A stretch of DNA of 14,406 nt from an uncultured Roseburia sp. (GCA_900753715.1 CAAEAE010000088.1:1-14406), one strand, 5' to 3'; positions 8,501 to 14,302 are shown, counted from the first letter of the stretch. The notes: generated by a model from the sequence alone, not told the origin. Translations and numbers: made by a program.

Positions 8501-8562
8501 TTTGATTTTGAAATTATTTGACTTGCAAATATTTTGATTATCAAATCTTTTGCTTTTCAAAG
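8501..8562. promoter_or_regulatory. four tandem FabT-box-like operators with exact 16-base period
   Basis: Four 14-base palindromic cores start at 8501, 8517, 8533 and 8549: TTTGATTTTGAAAT, TTTGACTTGCAAAT, TTTGATTATCAAAT and TTTGCTTTTCAAAG, each separated by 2 bases. The third, with its flanks, matches the streptococcal/lactococcal FabT consensus as I remember it (ANTTTGATTATCAAATT) at every defined base but the last. The fourth covers the predicted transcription start next to the -10 element; the other three lie in the acpP leader. Binding by the regulator encoded at 731-1189 would block initiation or early elongation. The sequence pattern is seen directly; the binding is inferred. Confidence 0.88.
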
Positions 8563-8589
8563 TATATGTCAGACCAATCCGTTTGTCAA
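8561..8589 (-). promoter_or_regulatory. consensus sigma-A promoter of the fatty acid operon
   Basis: On the minus strand TTGACA (8584-8589) and TATACT (8561-8566) are separated by exactly 17 bases. The -35 is a perfect match and the -10 matches 5 of 6. Transcription should start near 8554, inside the operator array. The -35 begins at the base directly after the stop codon of the upstream gene (8590-8592), with no terminator between. Confidence 0.88.
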
Positions 8590-9567
8590 CTAAATTTCAG
8601 AAAATTTTTCCAGAAGAAGGATTTTGTCTAACGGAGAGCGGCTCTTTCCACGCCCGTCCGTGCCCTCTTTATATTTGCGGCACGCCGACTCAAACACGAT
8701 ATAAAGCTTCCCGTTCTGGGCGGCAAGCTCCTCGGAACAGGGTGGCAGCTCCACCACCGCTTCCGGCTGCACACCCTCCTCTCCCACTGCCGCAAGTGCC
8801 TTGTATTTCAATAAAAAGGAAGAATTTTTCCGCCCATAGGACGTTGAAAACCAGACATTTCCCGCCGCATCAAACGCGACCCCCTGGACCTTCGGTGGAA
8901 TCTGATACACATTTTCTGCGACAAGCCTGTCACGATTTTCATCGTAGCGGTAAGCTGTCATCCTCGATTCCACTTTATCCCGAAATGTCGCGGCAAAAAG
9001 CCGTCCGTTTTCCTCCGTCAGGCAGGACGGCTCGTCATCCAACGGATAGTCCTCTTCGAACCCCTCCACACTAAATGTTCTCTGTCTTACCGCCCCGCAG
9101 AGTGCCTTATAGGAAATCCGTGACAGCACCCGTTCCCCGGAATGACATACCCACACATTTTTTCCACCATAGGCAATGCCGCCTAAGTGGCTTCCCCGGC
9201 GCATGGGAATTTTTCCAAGAAAAGCACCTGTCTTCCTGTCATAGACATACAGCCCGCCGTTTTCCTGTGCATTTAAGGCATATGCGGTCAGCAGCAGATA
9301 ATCCGGCGTGAACGCAAGCCCCTGCACACAGAAATCCGCTATCTCCCCGGAGAGCTGCCCGGTCCCCGGAAGCAGCACGGTTTCCCAGAAAGAATAGTCA
9401 CACGCCTTTAACGGCACCGCCTTTTCCTTATCATAGTTTCCCTTATAGTTGTAGTTTTCTACATTTGCAACATTGTCAATCGTTCTCACTCTGTCTCCTC
9501 CCATAAGAAGCAGTGCCACGAGAATCAGGATAGCTGCCGCCATCACCTGAAATAATTTGTTTTTCAT
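8590..9567 (-). CDS. exported or membrane-anchored beta-propeller-like protein of unknown function
   Basis: A 325-residue protein I cannot assign to a named family. Residues 1-23 are a basic start plus a hydrophobic stretch (VMAAAILILVALLLM), a signal peptide or membrane anchor without a lipobox. The rest is soluble. It shows recurring strand-like units typical of propeller folds: VQGLAFTPDYLLLTAY (81-96), GGLYVYDRKTGAFLGKI (104-120), GGIAYGGKNVWVCHS (129-143), NGRLFAATF (187-195), VQGVAFDAAGNVWFST (228-243) and NGKLYIVFE (285-293). That repeat style resembles Vgb/NHL/SMP-30-like propellers; I see no catalytic motif. Seven Cys residues follow the anchor. The start has a GGGAGG site 6 bases upstream. 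It is divergent from a two-component system with a shared 166-base region, so it may be its target. Confidence 0.8.
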   Translation of the reverse strand: MKNKLFQVMAAAILILVALLLMGGDRVRTIDNVANVENYNYKGNYDKEKAVPLKACDYSFWETVLLPGTGQLSGEIADFCVQGLAFTPDYLLLTAYALNAQENGGLYVYDRKTGAFLGKIPMRRGSHLGGIAYGGKNVWVCHSGERVLSRISYKALCGAVRQRTFSVEGFEEDYPLDDEPSCLTEENGRLFAATFRDKVESRMTAYRYDENRDRLVAENVYQIPPKVQGVAFDAAGNVWFSTSYGRKNSSFLLKYKALAAVGEEGVQPEAVVELPPCSEELAAQNGKLYIVFESACRKYKEGTDGRGKSRSPLDKILLLEKFSEI

Positions 9568-9639
9568 AAGCTCCCTCCCGTTTTCTGGATGAGCCTATTG
9601 TAAAAATCATTTTTTAAAAATCCCCCTGACACCGTTCCA

Positions 9640-9662
9640 AAGAAATCTAAAGATTTCTTAAG
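9640..9662. promoter_or_regulatory. inverted repeat with embedded TCTWAAG direct repeats, candidate response-regulator site
   Basis: AAGAAATCT (9640-9648) and AGATTTCTT (9651-9659) form a perfect 9-base inverted repeat with a 2-base centre. The same stretch contains TCTAAAG (9646-9652) and TCTTAAG (9656-9662), direct repeats 10 bases apart, the arrangement typical of OmpR-family sites. It lies about 50-60 bases upstream of the likely start of the response regulator transcript. It also lies upstream of a TACAAT -10 candidate (9597-9602, minus strand) for the divergent gene, which has no good -35. No T-run follows on either strand, so a terminator is unlikely. Confidence 0.45.
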
Positions 9663-9676
9663 TTTGGTTCATTTTA

Positions 9677-9704
9677 TTTTCATCGTTTTGAAATCATGTA
9701 TAAT
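9677..9704 (+). promoter_or_regulatory. candidate promoter of the two-component operon
   Basis: A perfect TATAAT lies at 9699-9704, with TTTTCA (9677-9682, 4 of 6) 16 bases upstream. The weak -35 next to the repeat at 9640-9662 suggests activation by a bound regulator. Confidence 0.5.
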
Positions 9705-9733
9705 AGACAGCAGATGCCATCGGAGGTGTGAAC

Positions 9734-10453
9734 ATGAATGAAGCGAATATTCTGGTTGTAGACGACAACCCGGAAATCCTTGAAATTCTGACCATTTTAT
9801 TAGAAGGGGAAAATTATACCGTTTTTTCAGCCCAAAGCGGTGCTGCGGCACTGTCACTTCTTGCCGCACATTCCATCGACCTGATTATTCTCGATGTGAT
9901 GATGCCCGAGATGAACGGCTATCAGACCTGTCTGAAAATCCGCGAGCTTTCCAACGCCCCGCTGCTCTTTTTGAGCGCCCGTTCCAAGGAGAGTGACAAA
10001 ACGCTCGGTTTTTCTTCCGGCGGAGACGATTATCTGACAAAGCCGTTTTCTTATAATGAACTGTTAAGCCGCACCAAAGCGCTGCTCCGCCGTTACCAGA
10101 TTTACCGCGGAAAAGATGCCGCTCCTCTTACCAGTCAGGAGGAACCTTCTGCCAAAACTGTCACGCACCACGGCATCCGCGTCTGTGAAAAGGACCGCAC
10201 TGTTTTCTTAGAATCCAAGAAAATTGACCTGACCGAGACAGAATATTCCCTGTTTTCCCTGCTGTTTTTTCACCCCGGACAGATTTTTTCCGCGGCACAT
10301 CTCTACGAAGCAGTCTGGCAGGAGCCTTACTATTACGGTGCCAACAATACGGTCATGGTGCATATCCGCAATTTAAGACGCAAGCTGGAACAAAATCCAA
10401 ATGAACCGGTTTACATCAAAACTGTGTGGGGAAAGGGGTATTGCTTTGATTAA
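9734..10453 (+). CDS. OmpR/PhoB-family response regulator
   Basis: A 239-residue DNA-binding response regulator. The receiver domain (1-115) has the acidic pair Asp10-Asp11, the phospho-acceptor Asp54 in LIILDVMMPEMNG, the switch residue Ser81 and Lys103 in DDYLTKPFS. A short linker (about 117-140) leads to the winged-helix effector domain (about 145-239), with LTETEYSLFSLLFFHPGQIF and the C-terminal HIRNLRRKLEQ...VWGKGYCF signature of the Trans_reg_C family. I start at the ATG at 9734, 7 bases after GGAGG; the in-frame GTG at 9728 is too close to that site. The downstream kinase gene overlaps its stop codon. The stimulus is unknown; the resemblance is to VanR-like regulators, which does not fix a function. 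Confidence 0.93.
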   Translation: MNEANILVVDDNPEILEILTILLEGENYTVFSAQSGAAALSLLAAHSIDLIILDVMMPEMNGYQTCLKIRELSNAPLLFLSARSKESDKTLGFSSGGDDYLTKPFSYNELLSRTKALLRRYQIYRGKDAAPLTSQEEPSAKTVTHHGIRVCEKDRTVFLESKKIDLTETEYSLFSLLFFHPGQIFSAAHLYEAVWQEPYYYGANNTVMVHIRNLRRKLEQNPNEPVYIKTVWGKGYCFD

Positions 10454-11837
10454 AAGATTTCATGCGATGGGACTGCGGCTGAAACTTGCCCTCCTTATTT
10501 TTATTTCTGCAATCGCAGGGATTGCGCTGTTTATATTTCTCTGGCTTCATATCATAGGGGCCTGGAACATCACAGCAAAACTTACACCAGACATTTTTCC
10601 TTTTTCCTGGGACGAAAACGCATTTGTTGCAGAGTTAAAAGCGGCTGCGCCTGATTACACCGTCCCGGCATATGACGACGGAAAAAATCAATGGGAAAAG
10701 ATGAAAGGATTTTTTGCGCTTGGGGATTTTGACACGCGTGTTTCCATCTACGGTGACGCAGACGGTCTGTACCGAGCCAGCAGCTTTCACACGGCAGTTG
10801 ATACGTCAAACAACACACCGCTTTTACAGAGTATTTACATGCTTTCGCTCTACAGCCCCGCTTTCAATTTTGTCTATGGGGACTTTTATCCGATGGAATT
10901 TCAAAACGGCACTTTTAACGTGTATATCGAATCCGCCCGAAAGCATAAATTTCTCTATTTTTATTTCCTTTTGATTCTGTTTTTAAGTGTTTTTTTGTTT
11001 CTCGCACCGCCGCTTCTGTTTATGAACCGCAGCATCAAACAGATTCTGCACTTAAAGCAGGAGGTGTTTTTGATTTCGCAGGGTGATTTAAGTCATACGA
11101 TTGACATCCGCAGCCGGGACGAAATCGGCACCTTAAGCAGGGAACTTGACCATATGCGGCTTGCACTCGCCTCCCTGATTGAAAAAGAATCAGAAAGCAG
11201 GCGCGCCAATCAGGACCTTATCACCGCAATGTCACACGATTTGCGGACACCGCTCACGATTTTAAAAGGCTATCTTGAAATCATGAAGCTCGGCAGAATC
11301 GACGCTGCTAAAACTGCGGACTATCTCAACCGCTGCCTGCAGAAAACAGGTGATATCCAGGAGATGACCGACAGGATGTTTGAGTATGCACTCGTGTATG
11401 AAGACCATGAAGCCATTGATGAAAAATCGGTTCCTGTGGAATTTCTCGTGCAATGTCTGAAAGAAAACATGGATTTTCTGGCGCTGTCCGGATTTTCTGT
11501 ACAAACCACCTGCGATTTTTCGGAAGAGACCGCCAAAAACACGTACCTCTCCGGTGACTGCGCCCTGCTCAAACGGATTGCTGCCAATCTTTTTTCCAAT
11601 ATTTTAAAATACGGGTCAAAAAAAGAACCGGTGGAGCTGACGCTTGCCCTCTCCGATACAGACGGGCTTTTGATTACTTTAAAAAACCATATCCGGGCAG
11701 ATACGACCGGCATTTCAAGCAACCGCATCGGTCTGCGCAGTGCCGAAAAAATGATGCAGCTTCACCACGGCAGCCTGCGCTTTTGCGAAGAAGCCGATTG
11801 TTTCGAGGTGTTTCTCACCTTTCCGGTCGAGACTTGA
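10446..11837 (+). CDS. membrane sensor histidine kinase
   Basis: The likely product is 463 residues from a TTG at 10446 that overlaps the regulator's stop codon (TTGATTAA) and lies 7 bases after AAAGGGG; the ATG at 10467 is an alternative with a poorer site. Membrane segments lie at about 13-38 and 169-193 and enclose an extracytoplasmic domain of about 130 residues that I do not recognise. A HAMP domain (about 193-247) is followed by the dimerisation/phospho-acceptor domain with His264 in AMSHDLRTPLTILKG and the ATPase domain with its N box in ANLFSNILKYG (Asn385). The usual DxGxG ATP-lid motif is not recognisable; the region reads TLKNHIRADTTG, followed by NRIGLRSAEKMMQLHHG, a divergent form I also recall from other Firmicutes kinases. 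The stop codon is part of the next gene's -35 element. Confidence 0.9.
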   Translation: MIKRFHAMGLRLKLALLIFISAIAGIALFIFLWLHIIGAWNITAKLTPDIFPFSWDENAFVAELKAAAPDYTVPAYDDGKNQWEKMKGFFALGDFDTRVSIYGDADGLYRASSFHTAVDTSNNTPLLQSIYMLSLYSPAFNFVYGDFYPMEFQNGTFNVYIESARKHKFLYFYFLLILFLSVFLFLAPPLLFMNRSIKQILHLKQEVFLISQGDLSHTIDIRSRDEIGTLSRELDHMRLALASLIEKESESRRANQDLITAMSHDLRTPLTILKGYLEIMKLGRIDAAKTADYLNRCLQKTGDIQEMTDRMFEYALVYEDHEAIDEKSVPVEFLVQCLKENMDFLALSGFSVQTTCDFSEETAKNTYLSGDCALLKRIAANLFSNILKYGSKKEPVELTLALSDTDGLLITLKNHIRADTTGISSNRIGLRSAEKMMQLHHGSLRFCEEADCFEVFLTFPVET

Positions 11838-11862
11838 CACTTTAGGGGAATTGCGTTATAGT
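11834..11862 (+). promoter_or_regulatory. sigma-A promoter of thiT
   Basis: TTGACA (11834-11839) is followed after 17 bases by TATAGT (11857-11862). The TGA stop codon of the histidine kinase (11835-11837) is the centre of this -35 hexamer. Transcription should start near 11868, about 17 bases before the riboswitch. Confidence 0.82.
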
Positions 11863-11884
11863 AAGGCGAAATAACGAATAGATG

Positions 11885-11981
11885 AGCTAGGGGTGCAACG
11901 CTGCAACGTTTGCAGGCTGCTGAGAGATGTCCTTCATCGACCCTCAATACTTGAACCAGGTAATACTGGCGTAAGGAAGCT
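11885..11981 (+). ncRNA. TPP riboswitch (THI element)
   Basis: The conserved thi-box elements occur in order: GGGGTGC (11890-11896), GCTGAGA (11918-11924), ACCCT (11940-11944) and CTTGAACCAGGTAATACTGG (11950-11969), ending in GTAAGGAAGC. AGCT at 11885-11888 and 11978-11981 can close P1, and AGGGGT pairs with ACCCT. An optional extra hairpin, CTGCAA...TTGCAG (11901-11915), lies in the variable arm. It precedes a thiamine transporter gene, exactly the expected target: with thiamine pyrophosphate bound, expression is shut off. Confidence 0.97.
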
Positions 11982-11993
11982 GATAAGATTTTC

Positions 11994-12034
11994 TCCTTCT
12001 GGCTTGTACATTCGATACCCAGGAGGATTTTTTT
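11994..12034 (+). promoter_or_regulatory. riboswitch expression platform: Shine-Dalgarno-sequestering hairpin with T-tract
   Basis: TCCTTCTGG (11994-12002) can pair over nine positions (one G-U) with CCAGGAGGA (12019-12027), which contains the AGGAGG ribosome binding site of thiT. Seven T follow directly (12028-12034) up to the ATG. The hairpin could therefore both hide the ribosome binding site and act as an intrinsic terminator. AAGGA (11973-11977) in the 3' end of the aptamer can pair with TCCTT (11994-11998) as the competing structure. Confidence 0.65.
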
Positions 12035-12718
12035 ATGAATAACTTTTTTGCAACCCCGGAAGGTGCATGGGGCGATGGTTCCGTCCACCTTACCACCATT
12101 GGCATTGTAATTGTCGTCGTTGTAATCGCAGCTTTAATCGTTGTCGCTGCTATTCTTCGTCACAGAAATTCTGAGAAAAAAGCAAAGCTCACCACCAAAC
12201 AGCTTGTATTTTCCGCTGTCGCTATGGCACTTGCCATGGTCTGCTCCATGATTAAGTTTGCAGACCTGCCAATGGGTGGTTCTGTCACACTTTTTTCCAT
12301 GCTTTTTATTGTGCTGATTGGCTACTGGTATGGCCCGTATGTCGGCATCATGACCGCTGTCGCCTACGGTCTGTTACAGTTCGTAACTGAGCCGATTTTT
12401 TACACGATTCCACAGATGTTGATTGATTATCCATGTGCTTTTGGCGCACTCGGACTTGCAGGATTCTTCGCCGGCAAAAAACACGGTTTACAGATTGGCT
12501 ATCTCGCAGGTGTACTTGGACGATACGTCTTTGCAGTCATTTCCGGCGTTGTCTTCTTCGGTGCCTATGCCCCGGAAGGAACCCCGGCTATCGTGTACTC
12601 TCTTGGCTACAATGCAACTTACCTTGTACCGGAAGCTGTCATCACTCTGATTGTCATCAGCATCCCGCCTGTTGCAAACGCTCTTGCACGGGTAAAACGT
12701 CAGGCAATCGAAGCATAA
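12035..12718 (+). CDS. thiT: energy-coupling-factor thiamine transporter substrate-binding component
   Basis: ThiT is the membrane substrate-binding subunit that works with a shared EcfAA'T module (not in this window) to import thiamine. Conserved ThiT blocks include LPMGGSVTLFSML (78-90), QFVTEPIFYTIPQMLIDYP (115-133), GRYVFAVISGVVFFGAYAP (162-180) and YSLGYNATYLVPEAV (188-202). Tyr188 and Asn193 correspond to thiamine-contacting residues in the Lactococcus protein as I remember it; the position of its His125 is Ala167 here. The protein is 227 residues against roughly 180-190 for typical ThiT. The excess is an N-terminal extension of about 52 residues with an added membrane segment (about 21-42). 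The start is firm: AGGAGG lies 8 bases upstream and no other Met occurs before residue 64. It is controlled by the TPP riboswitch directly upstream. Confidence 0.93.
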   Translation: MNNFFATPEGAWGDGSVHLTTIGIVIVVVVIAALIVVAAILRHRNSEKKAKLTTKQLVFSAVAMALAMVCSMIKFADLPMGGSVTLFSMLFIVLIGYWYGPYVGIMTAVAYGLLQFVTEPIFYTIPQMLIDYPCAFGALGLAGFFAGKKHGLQIGYLAGVLGRYVFAVISGVVFFGAYAPEGTPAIVYSLGYNATYLVPEAVITLIVISIPPVANALARVKRQAIEA

Positions 12719-12752
12719 TTTCTGCCGCGTATCTTATAAGGTGCACGTCCTC

Positions 12753-12787
12753 AACTCCTCCCTCAATCTTGAGGGGTGGAGTTTTTC
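12753..12787 (+). terminator. Rho-independent terminator after thiT
   Basis: A 13-pair stem (AACTCCTCCCTCA with TGAGGGG and TGGAGTT, one bulged T at 12777) with an ATCT loop is followed by a run of T, interrupted by one C at 12787. It ends the thiT transcript 35 bases after the stop codon. Confidence 0.9.
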
Positions 12788-12811
12788 TTTTCCTTATTTT
12801 TATTACGACAA

Positions 12812-12840
12812 TTGAAATTCAAATTCGTATAAGATATAAT
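12812..12840 (+). promoter_or_regulatory. sigma-A promoter of the SH3 lipoprotein gene
   Basis: TTGAAA (12812-12817) and TATAAT (12835-12840) are 17 bases apart, placing the start near 12847 and giving a leader of about 40 bases. It follows the thiT terminator, so the gene is an independent unit. Confidence 0.82.
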
Positions 12841-12886
12841 ATGGATGTAACAAATCAGAAAAAGCAACGAGGAAAAGGAGAGGTCT

Positions 12887-13195
12887 ATGAAACATTACAA
12901 AAAAGGGGTGTTGATTTTAGCACTGACAGGTGTCGTACTTGGCCTGTATGGATGTGGAACAGACACAGGTAAGGCAACCGGCGAAACAGGAACCGTAACA
13001 ATTGGGGATGCGGACAGCCTGTATGTAAGAGAGGAAGCATCCACAGACGCGGATGTGCTTTCCATGTTGCCGGATGGTGAGACGGTGACAATCACGGGGG
13101 AAGAAAATGATTTTTATAAGGTCACGGTTCAGAATACAGATGGAACAACGACCGAAGGATATGTGAAAAAAGAATATATCACTTTGGCAGAATAA
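12887..13195 (+). CDS. small SH3b-domain lipoprotein
   Basis: A 102-residue predicted lipoprotein. A basic start (MKHYKKG) and hydrophobic segment lead to the lipobox-like LYGC with Cys23; Tyr in the position before Gly is unusual for a lipobox. After a short Gly/Thr linker, one bacterial SH3 domain spans about residues 34-100 (SLYVREEASTDADVLSMLPD, then GYVKKEYITL). SH3b domains often bind cell wall peptides, but no enzymatic domain is attached, so the role is unknown; a periplasm-side or wall-facing sensor or binding protein is possible. GGAG lies 6 bases before the ATG. The gene stands alone between two terminators, with its own promoter. Confidence 0.87.
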   Translation: MKHYKKGVLILALTGVVLGLYGCGTDTGKATGETGTVTIGDADSLYVREEASTDADVLSMLPDGETVTITGEENDFYKVTVQNTDGTTTEGYVKKEYITLAE

Positions 13196-13226
13196 TGGAA
13201 TACACTCTCCCACAGACTTTCCAGCG

Positions 13227-13263
13227 AAAAAGGAGGCTGTCGCAATGCGACAGCCCCCTTTTT
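13227..13263. terminator. bidirectional terminator between SH3 lipoprotein and glucokinase genes
   Basis: GGCTGTCGCA and TGCGACAGCC form a perfect 10-base inverted repeat around one A (13235-13255). One mismatch further out, AAAAAGG (13227-13233) and CCTTTTT (13257-13263) extend the stem and supply a T-run on both strands. It ends both convergent genes. Confidence 0.92.
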
Positions 13264-13281
13264 ATGTATGTGATTTCCTTT

Positions 13282-14220
13282 TTAGTCTAATAACATCTGT
13301 ACGCATCCGTACATTCCTGCATCATTGCCAAGGGATGCTAATGCAAACTTGGTGTCTCTGCACGCATGGAATGCGTTCTCAATATAATGTCTGTGGATGT
13401 TCTCGATTAAGATTGCTCCTGCCTTTGACACGCCGCCGCCGATTACGATGACTTCCGGGTTGACCACGCAGGCGATATTGGCAAGTGCCTTACCAAGAAT
13501 CTGGCATACCTCGTCCACTAAGTCAAGTGCAACCGGGTCACCCTCTTTTGCTTCATCAAAAACAGCCTTTGCAGTAAGCTCCTCATATTTCTCCAATGTG
13601 GTTTCCTTGGAGGTAATCGCAAGCTTTCTCTTTGCAAGACGAACAATTCCGGTTGCGGAAGTGTACTGCTCCAAGCAGCCGCATTTTCCACAATTGCAAA
13701 GCTCAATCTCGTCATCATTGACTGTGATGTGACCGATTTCTCCGCCGGCTCCGGTAGAACCTGCCACGATATTTCCATCGATAATGATTCCGCCGCCTAC
13801 ACCTGTTCCGAGTGTCACCATCACGACATCCTTACAGCCTTTCGCGCCGCCCTGCCACATCTCACCGAGTGCAGCCACGTTGGCGTCATTTCCGGCTTTA
13901 ATCTTTAATCCGGTCATGGTAGAAAGTTCTTCCTCTACGTTGACGATTCCCCAGCCTAAGTTGACACATTTATTTACCACACCGTTGCTCTTTACCGGTC
14001 CCGGAACGCCGATTCCGATTCCCTGCACATCGTCCTTGGAAATGCCTTCCTGTGCCAGCTTATTATCGACTGCCTTTGCCACATCCTCAAGAATCGATGC
14101 ACCCTTATTCTCGGTGTTCGTCTTAATCTCCCAACGGTCTAACAGCTTTCCGCTGGTCTCAAAAAATCCGATTTTACAGGTTGTTCCCCCAATATCCACT
14201 CCAAATGCGTATTTCTTCAT
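13282..14220 (-). CDS. glcK: ROK-family glucokinase
   Basis: A 312-residue ROK kinase that phosphorylates glucose with ATP, inferred from close resemblance to Firmicutes glucokinases; other hexoses are possible. The N-terminal phosphate motif is FGVDIGGTTCKIG (6-18). Catalytic Asp112 lies in GNDANVAALGE. The phosphate-binding segment VTLGTGVGGGII is at 135-146. The ROK zinc site comprises His164 in EIGHITV plus Cys175, Cys177 and Cys182 in CNCGKCGCLE. IGGGVSKAG follows near the C-terminus. An ATG four codons further upstream (14232) is in frame, but it overlaps the GGAGG that serves the ATG at 14220, so I prefer the latter. Its promoter carries a cre-like operator, suggesting carbon catabolite control. 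Confidence 0.94.
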   Translation of the reverse strand: MKKYAFGVDIGGTTCKIGFFETSGKLLDRWEIKTNTENKGASILEDVAKAVDNKLAQEGISKDDVQGIGIGVPGPVKSNGVVNKCVNLGWGIVNVEEELSTMTGLKIKAGNDANVAALGEMWQGGAKGCKDVVMVTLGTGVGGGIIIDGNIVAGSTGAGGEIGHITVNDDEIELCNCGKCGCLEQYTSATGIVRLAKRKLAITSKETTLEKYEELTAKAVFDEAKEGDPVALDLVDEVCQILGKALANIACVVNPEVIVIGGGVSKAGAILIENIHRHYIENAFHACRDTKFALASLGNDAGMYGCVQMLLD

Positions 14221-14273
14221 GGTTTCCTCCATTCCCGCCCAATCGCGGTTTTCCTGATTCTTTTTCTGAATTT

Positions 14274-14302
14274 ATGATAACGTTTTCATGCGCCTCTGTC
14301 AA
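14274..14302 (-). promoter_or_regulatory. sigma-A promoter of the glucokinase gene
   Basis: On the minus strand TTGACA (14297-14302) and TATCAT (14274-14279) are 17 bases apart. The TGA stop of the upstream gene (14299-14301) forms the centre of the -35 hexamer. Confidence 0.83.
14275..14288 (-). promoter_or_regulatory. cre-like operator (CcpA site) overlapping the glucokinase -10 element
   Basis: TGAAAACGTTATCA on the minus strand matches the cre consensus TGWAANCGNTNWCA at every defined position. It covers most of the -10 hexamer and part of the spacer, a position where a bound CcpA or another LacI-family protein would block the polymerase. The match is seen directly; the bound protein is inferred. 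Confidence 0.75.

Noticed and set aside
8501..8562. Evenly spaced repeats that might suggest a tiny CRISPR or tandem repeat array
   Set aside because: Units are 14 bases with 2-base gaps, individually palindromic and match the FabT operator; spacers are far too short for CRISPR.
8550..9074. 174-residue open frame on the plus strand, Pro/Arg-rich
   Set aside because: Runs antisense across the fab promoter and the propeller-like gene; composition typical of a reverse-strand shadow.
9728..9733. GTG start for the response regulator
   Set aside because: Only one base separates it from GGAGG; the ATG at 9734 has correct spacing and fits the usual receiver-domain start.
12433..12972. 179-residue open frame on the plus strand across the thiT end, terminator and next gene
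   Set aside because: It reads through a strong terminator and two supported genes in another frame; Cys/Arg-rich nonsense composition.
14221..14232. Upstream ATG of glucokinase
   Set aside because: It overlaps the GGAGG that serves the ATG at 14220, and its own upstream region has only a poor match.
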